Below are positions 25,903-34,783 of a stretch of DNA of 64,000 nt, piece after piece. The DNA is from Paenibacillus glycanilyticus. GTDB taxonomy: Bacteria > Bacillota > Bacilli > Paenibacillales > Paenibacillaceae. Made by a program: the position numbers and the translations under genes. The DNA is taken from positions 62,001 through 126,000 of the forward strand of contig NZ_BSSQ01000006.1 in the NCBI RefSeq assembly GCF_030161375.1, given 5' to 3'. Under the pieces are notes generated by a model, which was given only the letters and a program-made list of their open reading frames with translations, did no database searches and was not told where the DNA came from. Every line of letters starts with the position of its first letter. Position 1 is the stretch's first letter.

Positions 25903-27662
25903 ATGAAGCCCTCCTTGCTGATCGGTAAAATAAAGCTGACGGTCGTTCCGGCATCGGCTTCGCTCACAAACTGAAGGCCATAAGGAGCGCCATATACGAG
26001 CTGAATTCTCCGCTCCACGTTATGGATGCCCAGATGATTGCCGTGGGGATCGCGTTCGCCGGCCTCTAATTGGCGCAGCCTCTCGGGCTTAATGCCTTTT
26101 CCGTTATCCGTCACATCCACTCTCAAATGCTCCTGCTCCTGATATACATGGATCCGCAGCAGCTTTTTGTCCGCGGTAGTTTTATCGGCGAACGCATGAA
26201 CGAAGACGTTCTCCACCGCCGGCTGCAGCAGCAGCCTCTGCATGTCTATGCCAAGCAAATGCTCATCCGTCTGCATATCCAGTTCCAGATCGGGATGGAA
26301 CAGCGCCATCTGAATATTGATGTAGCTCCGTAGCTGCTCCAGTTCCTCCCGGAGCGTACTTGGCTGCTCGATCGGCTTCAAGGAATATTGGAGGATTTTG
26401 GAGAGCGACTGGATGACGCCGGCCGTATCCTTCGCGTTCTGGAGATACAGCTTCCAGTAGATTTCGTTCAATATATTATAGAGAAAATGCGGATTAAGCT
26501 GCGCTTGGATCGCCCTCAGCTCTGCTTCCTTCTCCCGCAGCTGCTTGAGCAATACCTCGTCAATCAGCGTCTGAATATGATCCGCCATATCGTTAAACGA
26601 CTCCCCAAGGAAGGCCAGCTCGTCCTTCGAGCGGACTTCAACGCGGGCGTTCATCTGCCCGGACCTTAGCCGCCGCATCCCGGATACGAGATTGCCAAGC
26701 GGGCGAAGAAGCCTTGTGCTTGTGAGCGTCAACAGCAGACCGGTCAGCAGAATGCTGGACAGACCGGAGATCGCGATCGTCTTCAAGATGTCTGCGTTGC
26801 GTTTGTCGAGCGCATTCAGGCCAAGTCCGCTAATCAGCTTAAACACGCCGGAATCGGAGATGTTTTTGACAAACAAATAGTTGCCCTGATCGGTTGCCTG
26901 AATGACGGAGGTTTGTTCATTCTCTTCATGCTGGAGCGGAATGACATCGGGCTCGTAATCGAGATCATCTTCGTTCTTCTCGCTGAATAGAAGACGGTCC
27001 TTGTTGTCCAGCAAATAAATGATGTTGTTATCCTCGCCGATATCGTCGATGACCTCCGAGAAGAACCCTTCGTCCAGCACCAGCACCAGCGTGCCGTACG
27101 TTTCCTGATAGGTGCTCTTCATCTGGCGCGCGGCAATGACCATATTCCGGTAACCGCTTGGATCGGCCGTGCTCTTCAGCTTCATCCGGAACCAGGTTAA
27201 TGCCCCGTTGGTCCCTTCAAGCTCTTCATTAATGCGGCTGCGCGTAGACTGATCCAGCATCGATACGGCGCCGAAGTTGGCGTTGTAATAACTTTCTCCC
27301 CGCAAGTTGTAGATAAACATCGCCCGGACATGGGGAGCATCGAGCTTGACCTGCGAGACCATGTCGTACATGAGCTGCAGCTGCTCGACTCTATCTTCAT
27401 TCGTTAACGATTTGGTCAAGATCGACACGACGGTCGGATGGAACACGATCGTCTGCGAGCTTCGCTCTACCTCGTGAATATTCTGATTGATCCGCTGAAG
27501 CGCCTGCTTGTTATTTTGCAGAAATTGGCTTCGGATTTCCTCGCGAAACATCTTCTGATTCGACCGGTACACGATAATTCCCGTTATGGAGGAGGTCAGA
27601 ATAACGATAAGAGACAAGCTGAGAATAAGCTTCACGACGAGACTTTTGGTGTGAAATGGCAT
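25899..27662 (-). CDS. YesM-type sensor histidine kinase
   Basis: Membrane sensor of 587 residues. Helix at about 10-30, extracellular sensing domain to about 295, second helix 298-318, HAMP region (LLRPLGNLVSGMRRLRSGQM), then the His_kinase domain with His392 in LNPHFLYN and a GHKL ATPase (VTDNGKGI, GNHLGIHNVERRIQL). It would sense an extracellular sugar, often through the binding lipoprotein, and phosphorylate its partner. AAGGAGG supports the ATG at 27662. Confidence 0.93.
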   Translation of the reverse strand: MPFHTKSLVVKLILSLSLIVILTSSITGIIVYRSNQKMFREEIRSQFLQNNKQALQRINQNIHEVERSSQTIVFHPTVVSILTKSLTNEDRVEQLQLMYDMVSQVKLDAPHVRAMFIYNLRGESYYNANFGAVSMLDQSTRSRINEELEGTNGALTWFRMKLKSTADPSGYRNMVIAARQMKSTYQETYGTLVLVLDEGFFSEVIDDIGEDNNIIYLLDNKDRLLFSEKNEDDLDYEPDVIPLQHEENEQTSVIQATDQGNYLFVKNISDSGVFKLISGLGLNALDKRNADILKTIAISGLSSILLTGLLLTLTSTRLLRPLGNLVSGMRRLRSGQMNARVEVRSKDELAFLGESFNDMADHIQTLIDEVLLKQLREKEAELRAIQAQLNPHFLYNILNEIYWKLYLQNAKDTAGVIQSLSKILQYSLKPIEQPSTLREELEQLRSYINIQMALFHPDLELDMQTDEHLLGIDMQRLLLQPAVENVFVHAFADKTTADKKLLRIHVYQEQEHLRVDVTDNGKGIKPERLRQLEAGERDPHGNHLGIHNVERRIQLVYGAPYGLQFVSEADAGTTVSFILPISKEGFI

Positions 27663-27784
27663 GGCAGCCTCCTTGCAAGATCTAATTTAAGCTAAAGTTC
27701 CTCCAATTAAAGTTAAAGAAAGTACCCGTTGTAACCGGATACAATCAGATACAGGCAGAGGTTAATCAGAAGGGAGGGAATAGC

Positions 27785-28693
27785 TTGAAATCAGCATCTA
27801 AGAAAGCTCTGTTCAAGAAAAACGTGCCTCTTATGGTGATGTTTGCTCCGGCACTTGCATATTACTTGATTTTTAGATACTTGCCAATAGGCGGCTTGGT
27901 TATCGCATTTGAGAACTACAACTTCTTCGATGGCGTATTCCACAGCCCTTGGGTAGGCTTCAAAAACTTCGAAATGCTGTTCAGCAATGATAAAACGATT
28001 ACGATTATTTGGAACACGTTATGGCTCAGCGTACTCAATCTGGTTGTTGGCTTCCCGGTACCGATCATCTTGGCGCTTATGATTAATAGCGTTAGACGTT
28101 CATGGTATAAAAAATTCGTTCAGACGGTTGTTTACTTGCCGCATTTCTTCTCTTGGGTAATTGTAGGCGGCATGGTTATCACGATGTTCTCGATGGAATC
28201 GAGCTTCCTGAACCATTGGATCACCGACAAATTCGGCGAACCTTATCCGTTCCTGTACAAAACCGGTTCCTGGGTAACGATCTTCGTTGGATCGGGCGTC
28301 TGGAAGGAGATGGGCTTCAGTACCATCATTTATCTGGCTGCTCTTACGTCGATCTCGCCGGCACTGTATGAAGCGGCCGCCCTCGACGGGGCAACGAAAT
28401 GGAAACAAACCTGGCATGTTACGCTGCCCGGCATCCGAGGCACAATCATCCTTGTATTGATTCTCTCCATGGGACGAGTTCTAGAGGTTGGTTTCGATCA
28501 AATCTACAACTTGCGCAATGCGATGGTATCGGATATTTCCGAGGTTATTAGTACTTACATTTACACGCTTGGTATTCAAGGCGGACAGTTCAGCATCACG
28601 ACTGCGCTTGGTCTGTTCGAATCGGTAGTGGCCTTTATTCTTATACTGACCGCGAATCTGATCGCCAAGAAGTTCAACAACAATCTGTTCTGA
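27785..28693 (+). CDS. Sugar ABC transporter permease, LplB/YtcP type
   Basis: Membrane subunit of 302 residues with six helices; the coupling loop EAAALDGATKWKQTW is clear at about 198-212. The start is TTG, supported by GAAGGGAGGG six bases upstream. It begins 122 bases from the divergent kinase gene. No ATPase gene is nearby, as usual for this group, which borrows a shared MsmX-type ATPase encoded elsewhere. Confidence 0.93.
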   Translation: MKSASKKALFKKNVPLMVMFAPALAYYLIFRYLPIGGLVIAFENYNFFDGVFHSPWVGFKNFEMLFSNDKTITIIWNTLWLSVLNLVVGFPVPIILALMINSVRRSWYKKFVQTVVYLPHFFSWVIVGGMVITMFSMESSFLNHWITDKFGEPYPFLYKTGSWVTIFVGSGVWKEMGFSTIIYLAALTSISPALYEAAALDGATKWKQTWHVTLPGIRGTIILVLILSMGRVLEVGFDQIYNLRNAMVSDISEVISTYIYTLGIQGGQFSITTALGLFESVVAFILILTANLIAKKFNNNLF

Positions 28694-28702
28694 GGTGACG
28701 AC

Positions 28703-29575
28703 ATGAGAGAATCTAACGGAGATAAAATAACAAGAATAGTGATTTCGGTTCTCCTGCTGCTCATTTCGATCTCGTGTCTGGCGCCCGTTATTAACATTCT
28801 GTCCATTTCCTTCAGCGGCAAGCAAGCCGTTGAGACGGGCAAGGTGCTACTCTGGCCGGTAGATTTCTCGACGCAAAGTTATCATACTTTGTTCGAAGGA
28901 ACGCGGGTGCTGGCATCCCTTTGGAACGGGGTTGTTATGACAGTAGGCGGCGTCATTATCTCGATGGTGTTTACGATTTGCGCGGCTTATCCGCTGTCGA
29001 AGGGTTACTTCTACGGCAGAAGAACGTTTACGCTTATGCTGCTGTTCACGATGGTGTTCACCGGCGGACTTATTCCTACTTACCTAGTTGTCAAAAGCCT
29101 AGGCCTCATCGACTCGTATTGGTCGATTTGGATGCCTGGCGCAGTCAGCACGTATAATATGCTCATTATGCGTTCTTATTTCGAAGGCATTGAGCCGGAG
29201 ATTGAGGAAGCCGCGAGAATCGATGGGTGCAAGGAGATGTCCTTGCTCTTTAGAATCATCCTTCCTTTATCGATGCCGGTTATTGCGACGCTGATTCTTT
29301 TCTACGGCGTAGGATATTGGAATAATTTCATGAACGTACTGATTTATATCAACTCCACCGAAAAATATACAATCACCGTATTAATTCAGCAGATGATTTC
29401 AAGCCAGTCGTTGCTTACCGAGACGCTCGCCAACGATACGTCAGCGCTTGATATCGTACCTGAAGGTATTCAGTCGGCCGGTATTATCGTATTGATCTTG
29501 CCGATGGTTCTGATCTATCCGTTCTTACAGAAGTATTTTGTCAAAGGTGTCATGCTTGGGTCTGTGAAAGGGTAA
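28703..29575 (+). CDS. Sugar ABC transporter permease, LplC/YtcP type
   Basis: Second membrane subunit, 290 residues, six helices. Coupling loop EEAARIDGCKEMSLLFRIIL at about 171-190; typical C-terminal PFLQKYFVKGVMLGSVKG. Nine bases after the first permease, so the two form the heterodimeric pore. Confidence 0.93.
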   Translation: MRESNGDKITRIVISVLLLLISISCLAPVINILSISFSGKQAVETGKVLLWPVDFSTQSYHTLFEGTRVLASLWNGVVMTVGGVIISMVFTICAAYPLSKGYFYGRRTFTLMLLFTMVFTGGLIPTYLVVKSLGLIDSYWSIWMPGAVSTYNMLIMRSYFEGIEPEIEEAARIDGCKEMSLLFRIILPLSMPVIATLILFYGVGYWNNFMNVLIYINSTEKYTITVLIQQMISSQSLLTETLANDTSALDIVPEGIQSAGIIVLILPMVLIYPFLQKYFVKGVMLGSVKG

Positions 29576-29606
29576 CTTTACATTAGATCGATGGGGGAAT
29601 AGATAT

Positions 29607-31292
29607 ATGCTGAAGATGACGAGAAGAAATGCTTTGATTGCAGGTGCTTCGTTGACGCTACTAGGGGTACTGGCAGCATGCGGGAATAATGATAATGCGG
29701 GTAACAACGCGCAATCCGGGGACAGCAGCGGCGGCAAAAAGCCGACGATTAGCGCAACGGTCTACGACCGCGGAACAATTGCGGCTTCCGAAGGCACGAT
29801 GGAGAAAAACCGCTGGACGAAATGGATTAACGAGAACGGCCCGGATAACGTCAAGTTCACGGCGATTCCGCGGACAGAGTCGAAACAGAAGCTGAATACG
29901 CTATTTGCTTCCGGCAGCGCGCCGGACCTGATCTTCGAATTCGACCCGAACATCAAGAACCCGCTGTATGATCAGAAGCAGCTGATGCCGCTTGACGATA
30001 TGATCAATCAGTACAGCACAACCTATAAGAAGCTGCTCGAAGACAATCCGATTCTGAAGCAGGTATCCACGAAATCGGACGGCAAAATCTATGAATTCGG
30101 CAAGCTGAACGAAGCGATTCCGCAGTTCATTATCGTGATTCGCCAAGACTGGCTGGACAAGCTGCACTTAACGATGCCAAAAACGACGGAAGAGATGTAT
30201 CAGGTGGCCAAAGCGTTCACCGAGCAAGATCCGGACGGCAACGGCAAGAAAGATACGTACGGCCTGAATATGGGCCCGGGCCTTGGGGATATTTTCGGCG
30301 GCATCAACTTGAGCAATTCCTATACGGATGAGAACGGCAAGTTGGTCCGCACTTGGGACAACTTCGAGGAATACATCGATTTCGCCAAACGTCTCTATGA
30401 CGGAGGCATGATCGATAAAGACTACATTACCGACAATAACGGAGCCAAAGCGAATCAGGATTTCCTGAACGGCAAGACGGGCATGTTCCTTGTTCAGTCG
30501 AACTACAGCTTCTGGAACAAACTGTGGATTTCGGATTATAAAACGCTGCAAACGAATTCGCCTGGCGCTAAGCTGGAAATTATGCCATATCCGAAATCTC
30601 CGCGCGGCCAGTTCATTAACTGGATTAACAATCCGGTTCAGCTGACGGCTGTCGTGAACCGCAACGCGAAAAATCCGGAAGCCGTTATGAAATACGTTGA
30701 CTTCCTGTCCGAGCCAACTACCGGCAGAACGCTGACGAATGGTATTGAGGGCGTGCATTGGGAAGCTGGTCCAACCAGCTGTCCGAACCCGATCGATCAA
30801 GAGAAGAACAAGACGGAACTCGGTTACCTGGGTCAAGACTACAACATGATCTTCTCGGTTGTTAGCGGCGGCAAATGTTCGTTCACGGCTAGCAGCTTCA
30901 ACCCGGATAAGCCGGACGAGAAGTTCGCGAAAGACAAGTTCAAGGAAAACATGGACATCTTCTACAACATGATCGATCAAGGCGCGAAGTTCCCTGGCCT
31001 GACTCACCTTGAGCATCTGCCATCCGTTCCGCAAGATCTGTTGGTAGACTTCCAAAATGCCAATACTGAAATTAACAACCTGATTACGAAAGCGATCGTA
31101 AGCGGTTCGAAAATTACACCGGACAGCGCAGTTGCCGATGCACAGAAGCTCTGGGCGAAGTTTAACGGCGCTAAGCTGGACGCATTCTACCAAGAATGGT
31201 ACACGGCGAACAAAGACACGGCGCTTATGCCGGACGATATCTTCCAAATCGTGAAGGATCAGAAGGCGACGCAGGACGAAATCCTGAAATAG
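29607..31292 (+). CDS. Oligosaccharide-binding lipoprotein, LplA/YtcQ type
   Basis: Binding lipoprotein of 561 residues for the two permeases. A twin-Arg-like n-region (MTRRNAL) precedes the lipobox VLAAC (Cys25). The mature chain has the family 1 landmarks SGSAPDLIFEFDPN, PKTTEEMYQVAKAFTEQDPD, DGNGKKDTYGLN and a calcium-like DPDGNGKKD loop near residues 208-217. The ligand is probably an oligosaccharide or polysaccharide fragment; no hydrolase is in this operon, so the import product is unclear. A strong terminator follows 28 bases after the stop. Confidence 0.92.
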   Translation: MLKMTRRNALIAGASLTLLGVLAACGNNDNAGNNAQSGDSSGGKKPTISATVYDRGTIAASEGTMEKNRWTKWINENGPDNVKFTAIPRTESKQKLNTLFASGSAPDLIFEFDPNIKNPLYDQKQLMPLDDMINQYSTTYKKLLEDNPILKQVSTKSDGKIYEFGKLNEAIPQFIIVIRQDWLDKLHLTMPKTTEEMYQVAKAFTEQDPDGNGKKDTYGLNMGPGLGDIFGGINLSNSYTDENGKLVRTWDNFEEYIDFAKRLYDGGMIDKDYITDNNGAKANQDFLNGKTGMFLVQSNYSFWNKLWISDYKTLQTNSPGAKLEIMPYPKSPRGQFINWINNPVQLTAVVNRNAKNPEAVMKYVDFLSEPTTGRTLTNGIEGVHWEAGPTSCPNPIDQEKNKTELGYLGQDYNMIFSVVSGGKCSFTASSFNPDKPDEKFAKDKFKENMDIFYNMIDQGAKFPGLTHLEHLPSVPQDLLVDFQNANTEINNLITKAIVSGSKITPDSAVADAQKLWAKFNGAKLDAFYQEWYTANKDTALMPDDIFQIVKDQKATQDEILK

Positions 31293-31320
31293 GAATTTTG
31301 CAATAGGTAAGTGGAAAATG

Positions 31321-31364
31321 ACAGCCCCCGGGGAGCATAACGCTCTCCGGGGGCTGTTTTGTTT
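31321..31364 (+). terminator. Terminator of the first sugar-transport operon
   Basis: Sixteen-bp stem ACAGCCCCCGGGGAGC / GCTCTCCGGGGGCTGT with one wobble pair, loop ATAAC, then TTTTGTTT. Confidence 0.92.
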
Positions 31365-31391
31365 AGGTATTTCAAGCTTCTTGAAGAGTCC

Positions 31392-31823
31392 CTACAGCTT
31401 GCGGCTCTCCGGACGCAGTGCCCACGATGCAACGTTAAGCGCTGCGTAGAAGAGCGGGAGGATGACGTTAAACCCGCCACTGCCATAGTCCTGATCAAGC
31501 AGGTGAGACGCGGCGGCACCGGTCATCAAGAAGAAGATTCCGGCATGCGTCCATTCCTTGAGCCGCGGGAATCGGGGCGTAAGAATGGCGATGACGCCAA
31601 GCAGCTTCCAAACCCCTAGAATCTGCATGATGTACAAGGGATAGCCTAGGTTTGCAACGAGATCAACGTTGCCGCCAAGTTTCATCAACTGCCCGAGACC
31701 GCTTAACGTAAGGGCTCCTGCGAGCAGTGCCGTGACGGACCAATAAGCGATTGTTTTTCCTTGAACCTTCGTTGTTGCTTTTCCGGCAGGTACCGTTGTT
31801 ACCGTGCTAATTGATTTACTCAT
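31392..31823 (-). CDS. DoxX-like membrane protein
   Basis: Four-helix membrane protein of 143 residues with the DoxX pattern: helix 1 YWSVTALLAGALTLSGLGQL, then YPLYIMQILGVWKLLGVIAI, WTHAGIFFLMTGAAASHLL and a last helix. Family members act in redox or thiol-stress contexts; DoxX genes are often under MarR or TetR repressors. ATG 31823 has GAGGAGG; the longer frame (to 31862) does not. It has a sharply defined promoter with two palindromic operators. Confidence 0.85.
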   Translation of the reverse strand: MSKSISTVTTVPAGKATTKVQGKTIAYWSVTALLAGALTLSGLGQLMKLGGNVDLVANLGYPLYIMQILGVWKLLGVIAILTPRFPRLKEWTHAGIFFLMTGAAASHLLDQDYGSGGFNVILPLFYAALNVASWALRPESRKL

Positions 31824-31899
31824 GTGTATTTCCTCCTCGAATTTGGGTTTTGTGCTATGCAAGCTGCGACTTTGTGAGCGGATTGGCTATTCATTTATT

Positions 31900-31959
31900 G
31901 GACACCATTTAGTGTCCTTTTGTGATTTTAGTATATGACACCTTTTGGTGTCCTGTCAA
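31900..31959 (-). promoter_or_regulatory. Promoter with two palindromic operators for the DoxX-like gene
   Basis: On the minus strand: -35 TTGACA (31954-31959), 18-base spacer, -10 TATACT (31930-31935). GACACC-AAAA-GGTGTC (31937-31952) fills the spacer. A second operator, GGACAC-TAAATG-GTGTCC (31900-31917), lies just downstream of the start site. A dimeric repressor on these would block the promoter completely. The repressor is not identified; no MarR or TetR gene lies in the window. Confidence 0.85.
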
Positions 31960-32015
31960 TATGATTTTGAACAAAATTTGTAAAATGGGGGAGTTCTGAC
32001 GAAATCGTACGTTAC

Positions 32016-32063
32016 AAAAAAAGACGAGGGCTGCAAAGAAAACTTTGCAATCCTCGTCCTTTA
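32016..32063 (-). terminator. Terminator of the HD-domain gene
   Basis: Stem GACGAGG.CTGCAAAG / CTTTGCA.CCTCGTC with seven T on the minus strand. Confidence 0.82.
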
Positions 32064-32084
32064 TCTAAATGGAAGACGTATCTA

Positions 32085-32723
32085 CTACTCATTCCAAGGG
32101 GAATGAAGAACGCTATGACAGAAGTTGGGTCTCTTGAATCCCGGGAGCAGCATCTCGCAAACGTCGGCGTTAATGGTGCCGAATGTTGTTTCCGGTTTGT
32201 GCTTGAAGCCATCCAAGAAGGCATGCAGGATCCCATGCTTGAAATTGTCGCGAGGGAAATGTTTGACCACTAGCTCCCGAGCTTCCGCTGAGATGAGATC
32301 AAAGTTCTTCCCTACAACATCGAATCCAACGCCAAAATTCATAAGCGCGACTTCGGCTTCCTTATATTCGACGATTCCGATTGTGGAATGCAGGGCTACG
32401 GCATCCCATGCCAGCCGAATAAACTCCTCCGAAACGCCGCGGCTGCTAAGAAAATCCCGGACAGCGTTAGCCCCGTCAACCTCAAAACGTTTGTCGTCGC
32501 TTCGGAATTTGGGGGTAAGTCCAATATCATGAAAGAGCGAACTGATATAGAGCAATTCGGGATCATATTTGATTTGATTCAGGTTGCCCTTCATAGCCGC
32601 AAACAGAAATACCCGATTCGAGTGGTTCCACAGTAAATCATCGCCATGCTCCCGCAACAGCTCGGCTGCCTCGACGGCCAGCTTGCTATCGGGAATCTTT
32701 ATATCCGCAATAAAAGTCGACAT
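32085..32723 (-). CDS. HD-domain phosphohydrolase-like protein
   Basis: Soluble metal-dependent phosphohydrolase fold, 212 residues. HD motif residues are visible: His34 (LLWNHSNRVF), His65-Asp66 (SSLFHDIGLT) and a later Asp (AWDAVALHSTIGI). The group includes plant-cyanamide-hydratase-like HD proteins, which share the FHDIGLTPKF.S...RFEVDGA pattern seen here; those hydrate small nitriles, so the enzyme need not act on a nucleotide. Monocistronic with its own terminator. Confidence 0.82.
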   Translation of the reverse strand: MSTFIADIKIPDSKLAVEAAELLREHGDDLLWNHSNRVFLFAAMKGNLNQIKYDPELLYISSLFHDIGLTPKFRSDDKRFEVDGANAVRDFLSSRGVSEEFIRLAWDAVALHSTIGIVEYKEAEVALMNFGVGFDVVGKNFDLISAEARELVVKHFPRDNFKHGILHAFLDGFKHKPETTFGTINADVCEMLLPGFKRPNFCHSVLHSPWNE

Positions 32724-32762
32724 GGACTAATCCCCTCTCTTCCCATTCATTCGCTTCAAATG

Positions 32763-33413
32763 TTAGACCGTTACTGCTTTATTTGCTAAACGCGCTGCGG
32801 CTTCGTGCGCTTCTTTGAACGCTTTGTCCAGCACTTCCGTAGTGTCCAGCACGTTGGTGCCTTGCGCGCGGATAATCTGATAATCCTCGATGCCGAGGAA
32901 GGTAAACATCGACTGAAGGTATTTGTGCGAATATTCGATTTCCGTATACCAGTCGTTATTTGTGTAGATGCCGCCGCTTCCTTGAATGACGAGCAAACTC
33001 CGGCCGTCGGTCAATAAGCCTACGCTGCCGTTGTCCGTATATTTAAAGGTTTCGCGAGGGATCAAGATGTTATCCATATAGTCTTTCAGCCGAGAAGGGA
33101 TATTGAAGTTGTGAAGCGGCATGATAATGACATATTTCTTTGCGTTCTTGAACTGCCTCAAAATTTCATTCATTCTGCCGGTAATGCGTTTCTCTTCTTC
33201 GGTCAACTCTCCGCCGGCCGTTAACTTGTCCCAGGCACCCAGAACGGCGCTATTTAGTTCCGGGATTTCTTCGCTATAAAGATCGATCTGCTCGATCGAT
33301 TCGCTTGGATTCATCTTGCGGTAATTCTCGATAAAATGATTGCCGACTTGAAGGCTGACAGAAGCAGGGGAGTCCACGGCAGGATGCGCATTGATAACAA
33401 GCAGCTTTTCCAT
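32763..33413 (-). CDS. azoR: FMN-dependent NADH-azoreductase
   Basis: Flavodoxin-fold quinone/azo reductase, 216 residues. Features: KLLVINAHPAVDSPASVSLQ at the N terminus, the FMN/substrate segment MPLHNFNIPSRLKDYMDNIL, RETFKYT, and IQGSGGIY. It reduces quinones and azo compounds with two electrons and guards against thiol-reactive stress. It is divergent from an Rrf2 regulator with a palindrome in the shared gap, so regulation by that protein is likely but inferred. Confidence 0.9.
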   Translation of the reverse strand: MEKLLVINAHPAVDSPASVSLQVGNHFIENYRKMNPSESIEQIDLYSEEIPELNSAVLGAWDKLTAGGELTEEEKRITGRMNEILRQFKNAKKYVIIMPLHNFNIPSRLKDYMDNILIPRETFKYTDNGSVGLLTDGRSLLVIQGSGGIYTNNDWYTEIEYSHKYLQSMFTFLGIEDYQIIRAQGTNVLDTTEVLDKAFKEAHEAAARLANKAVTV

Positions 33414-33447
33414 TATTCCACTCCTATAATATCTCTATTATCTTATT

Positions 33448-33466
33448 GGCGACAATATTAATCGCC
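33448..33466. promoter_or_regulatory. Palindrome between azoR and rrf2-type gene
   Basis: GGCGA-CAATATTAA-TCGCC in the 190-base divergent gap; a candidate operator for the adjacent regulator. Only one copy was seen. Confidence 0.45.
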
Positions 33467-33536
33467 GATTAGATTTGACTATAATATACGGCCTCATGCC
33501 GGCGAAGTCAAATCCATTTTTATGGAAAACCGCAGG

Positions 33537-33565
33537 TTGACAAGGGGCTTGGTTATCATTAAATT
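33537..33565 (+). promoter_or_regulatory. Probable promoter of the Rrf2-type gene
   Basis: TTGACA (33537-33542), 17-base spacer, TAAATT (33560-33565), about 25 bases before the ribosome site GGGAGGAG. Confidence 0.5.
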
Positions 33566-33603
33566 TATAGTATTTGACCCATGCAAAAATGGGAGGAGTT
33601 ATG

Positions 33604-34110
33604 ATGCAGTATAGTGTCGGAGTCGAATATGCCTTGCATTGCCTGGTTTACTTAATTCCCAACGAATCCGCGATTGGTATCAAGGAGCTTGCTTTTTTTC
33701 AAGGCATTCCGGAAACCTATTTATCCAAAATCTTCACGAAACTTACGAAAGTGGGTATCATCTCGTCGGTGCCCGGCGTTAAAGGCGGATTCAAACTCGC
33801 GCGCGATCCGGGCGATATTTCCTTTTGGGATGTGGTCGAAGCCGTAGAGGGGAAGAAGCCGATTTTCCAGTGCCAGAACATCAAGGATAAGGGCTATCTC
33901 TATCGCGACCGTGATTGTTCGGACTGTGCAGACTCTTCCTGCACGATTAATTTAGTCATGCTCGAAGCCGAAGAGACGATGCGGAGTTATTTGCAAGGTA
34001 AAACATTGTCTTGGCTCGAGGAGGAGCTGGATCGGGTATTGCCTGCGCAGAGGCGCAAGGACACGAGGGCTTTCTTCGCGAAGGGCAATTCCACAAACGC
34101 CGGCGAGTAG
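33604..34110 (+). CDS. Rrf2-family transcriptional regulator
   Basis: DNA-binding regulator of 168 residues. Winged helix 1-65 with SVGVEYALHCLVYL, ETYLSKIFTKLTK and SVPGVKGGFKLAR; then an effector region with Cys90, Cys105, Cys108 and Cys113 (RDCSDCADSSC). Such cysteines bind iron-sulfur clusters or act as redox sensors in this family. Two adjacent ATGs exist (33601, 33604); the second gives 7 bases from GGAGG. Divergent from azoR, which it probably represses until electrophiles or disulfide stress modify the cysteines (inference). Confidence 0.9.
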   Translation: MQYSVGVEYALHCLVYLIPNESAIGIKELAFFQGIPETYLSKIFTKLTKVGIISSVPGVKGGFKLARDPGDISFWDVVEAVEGKKPIFQCQNIKDKGYLYRDRDCSDCADSSCTINLVMLEAEETMRSYLQGKTLSWLEEELDRVLPAQRRKDTRAFFAKGNSTNAGE

Positions 34111-34130
34111 AGGGATCTAACGATATAACA

Positions 34131-34166
34131 AATCAGGGTTGCCCTACTAGAAGGGCAACCCTGATT
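34131..34166. terminator. Two-way terminator between rrf2-type and DinB-like genes
   Basis: Perfect 15-bp stem AATCAGGGTTGCCCT / AGGGCAACCCTGATT with a 6-base loop. Confidence 0.85.
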
Positions 34167-34180
34167 GTCATGCGTAATCA

Positions 34181-34717
34181 TCAGATCTCCAAAAAATCTT
34201 TCAACCGTTCCAGCTGCAAGAAATGATGCCGGTAGTGCATCTCGATTAATAGAAACCACTCAACGGCATTTAAAGCGCCAAAGCTCGGATGGGGAACTGT
34301 ATTTTCTAACGGCGCGCGGATTAATTCCGGTTCCGTACGTTTCATTCGTTCCCATACATCCCGAAGTCCCTCGATCAGCTGCTCCTTAGTGTCCGGTTGC
34401 TGAGGCGTATACTGGGGAGATGCCGGCACCCGGATTCGAATGGGCGGGAAGCTTCCAAGCTCAAAGGCAGCTTTGCCGTTCTCGGTTTTGACGCCTGTGC
34501 CTGCTAGTACCAAATCGCCTCCCGCGATACATTGATCCACGTTGCGCAGATGCATGTATTGGGCTGACCGGATCAAGTGGACAACCATTTGTCCAACGGA
34601 CCATTCTTCCTCGCTTGGCTTAGCAAGCAATTGCTCCATGCGGAGTGGACCCAGTTCCTCCCTATACCGTTCAACCGCCGATTCAAACGCCTGCAAGGCT
34701 TCTATTGTGCTTCTCAT
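34181..34717 (-). CDS. DinB-like (DUF664/YfiT-type) protein
   Basis: Four-helix-bundle protein of 178 residues. Putative metal ligands fit the DinB pattern: His in WSVGQMVVHLIRS (about residue 47) and the paired His near the end in EMHYRHHFLQLERL. The fold serves thiol-S-transferases such as BstA and many proteins of unknown function. AAGGAGTG precedes the ATG. Next to the WYL regulator but separated by 66 bases. Confidence 0.85.
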   Translation of the reverse strand: MRSTIEALQAFESAVERYREELGPLRMEQLLAKPSEEEWSVGQMVVHLIRSAQYMHLRNVDQCIAGGDLVLAGTGVKTENGKAAFELGSFPPIRIRVPASPQYTPQQPDTKEQLIEGLRDVWERMKRTEPELIRAPLENTVPHPSFGALNAVEWFLLIEMHYRHHFLQLERLKDFLEI

Positions 34718-34783
34718 CTTGCCAACACTCCTTCAATCTTTCGGATAATTCCACTATAAAAGAACGCTACTGACAACAGTGTG

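Noticed and set aside
30168..31247. Minus-strand open frame of 359 codons
   Set aside because: Antisense shadow of the first sugar-binding lipoprotein.
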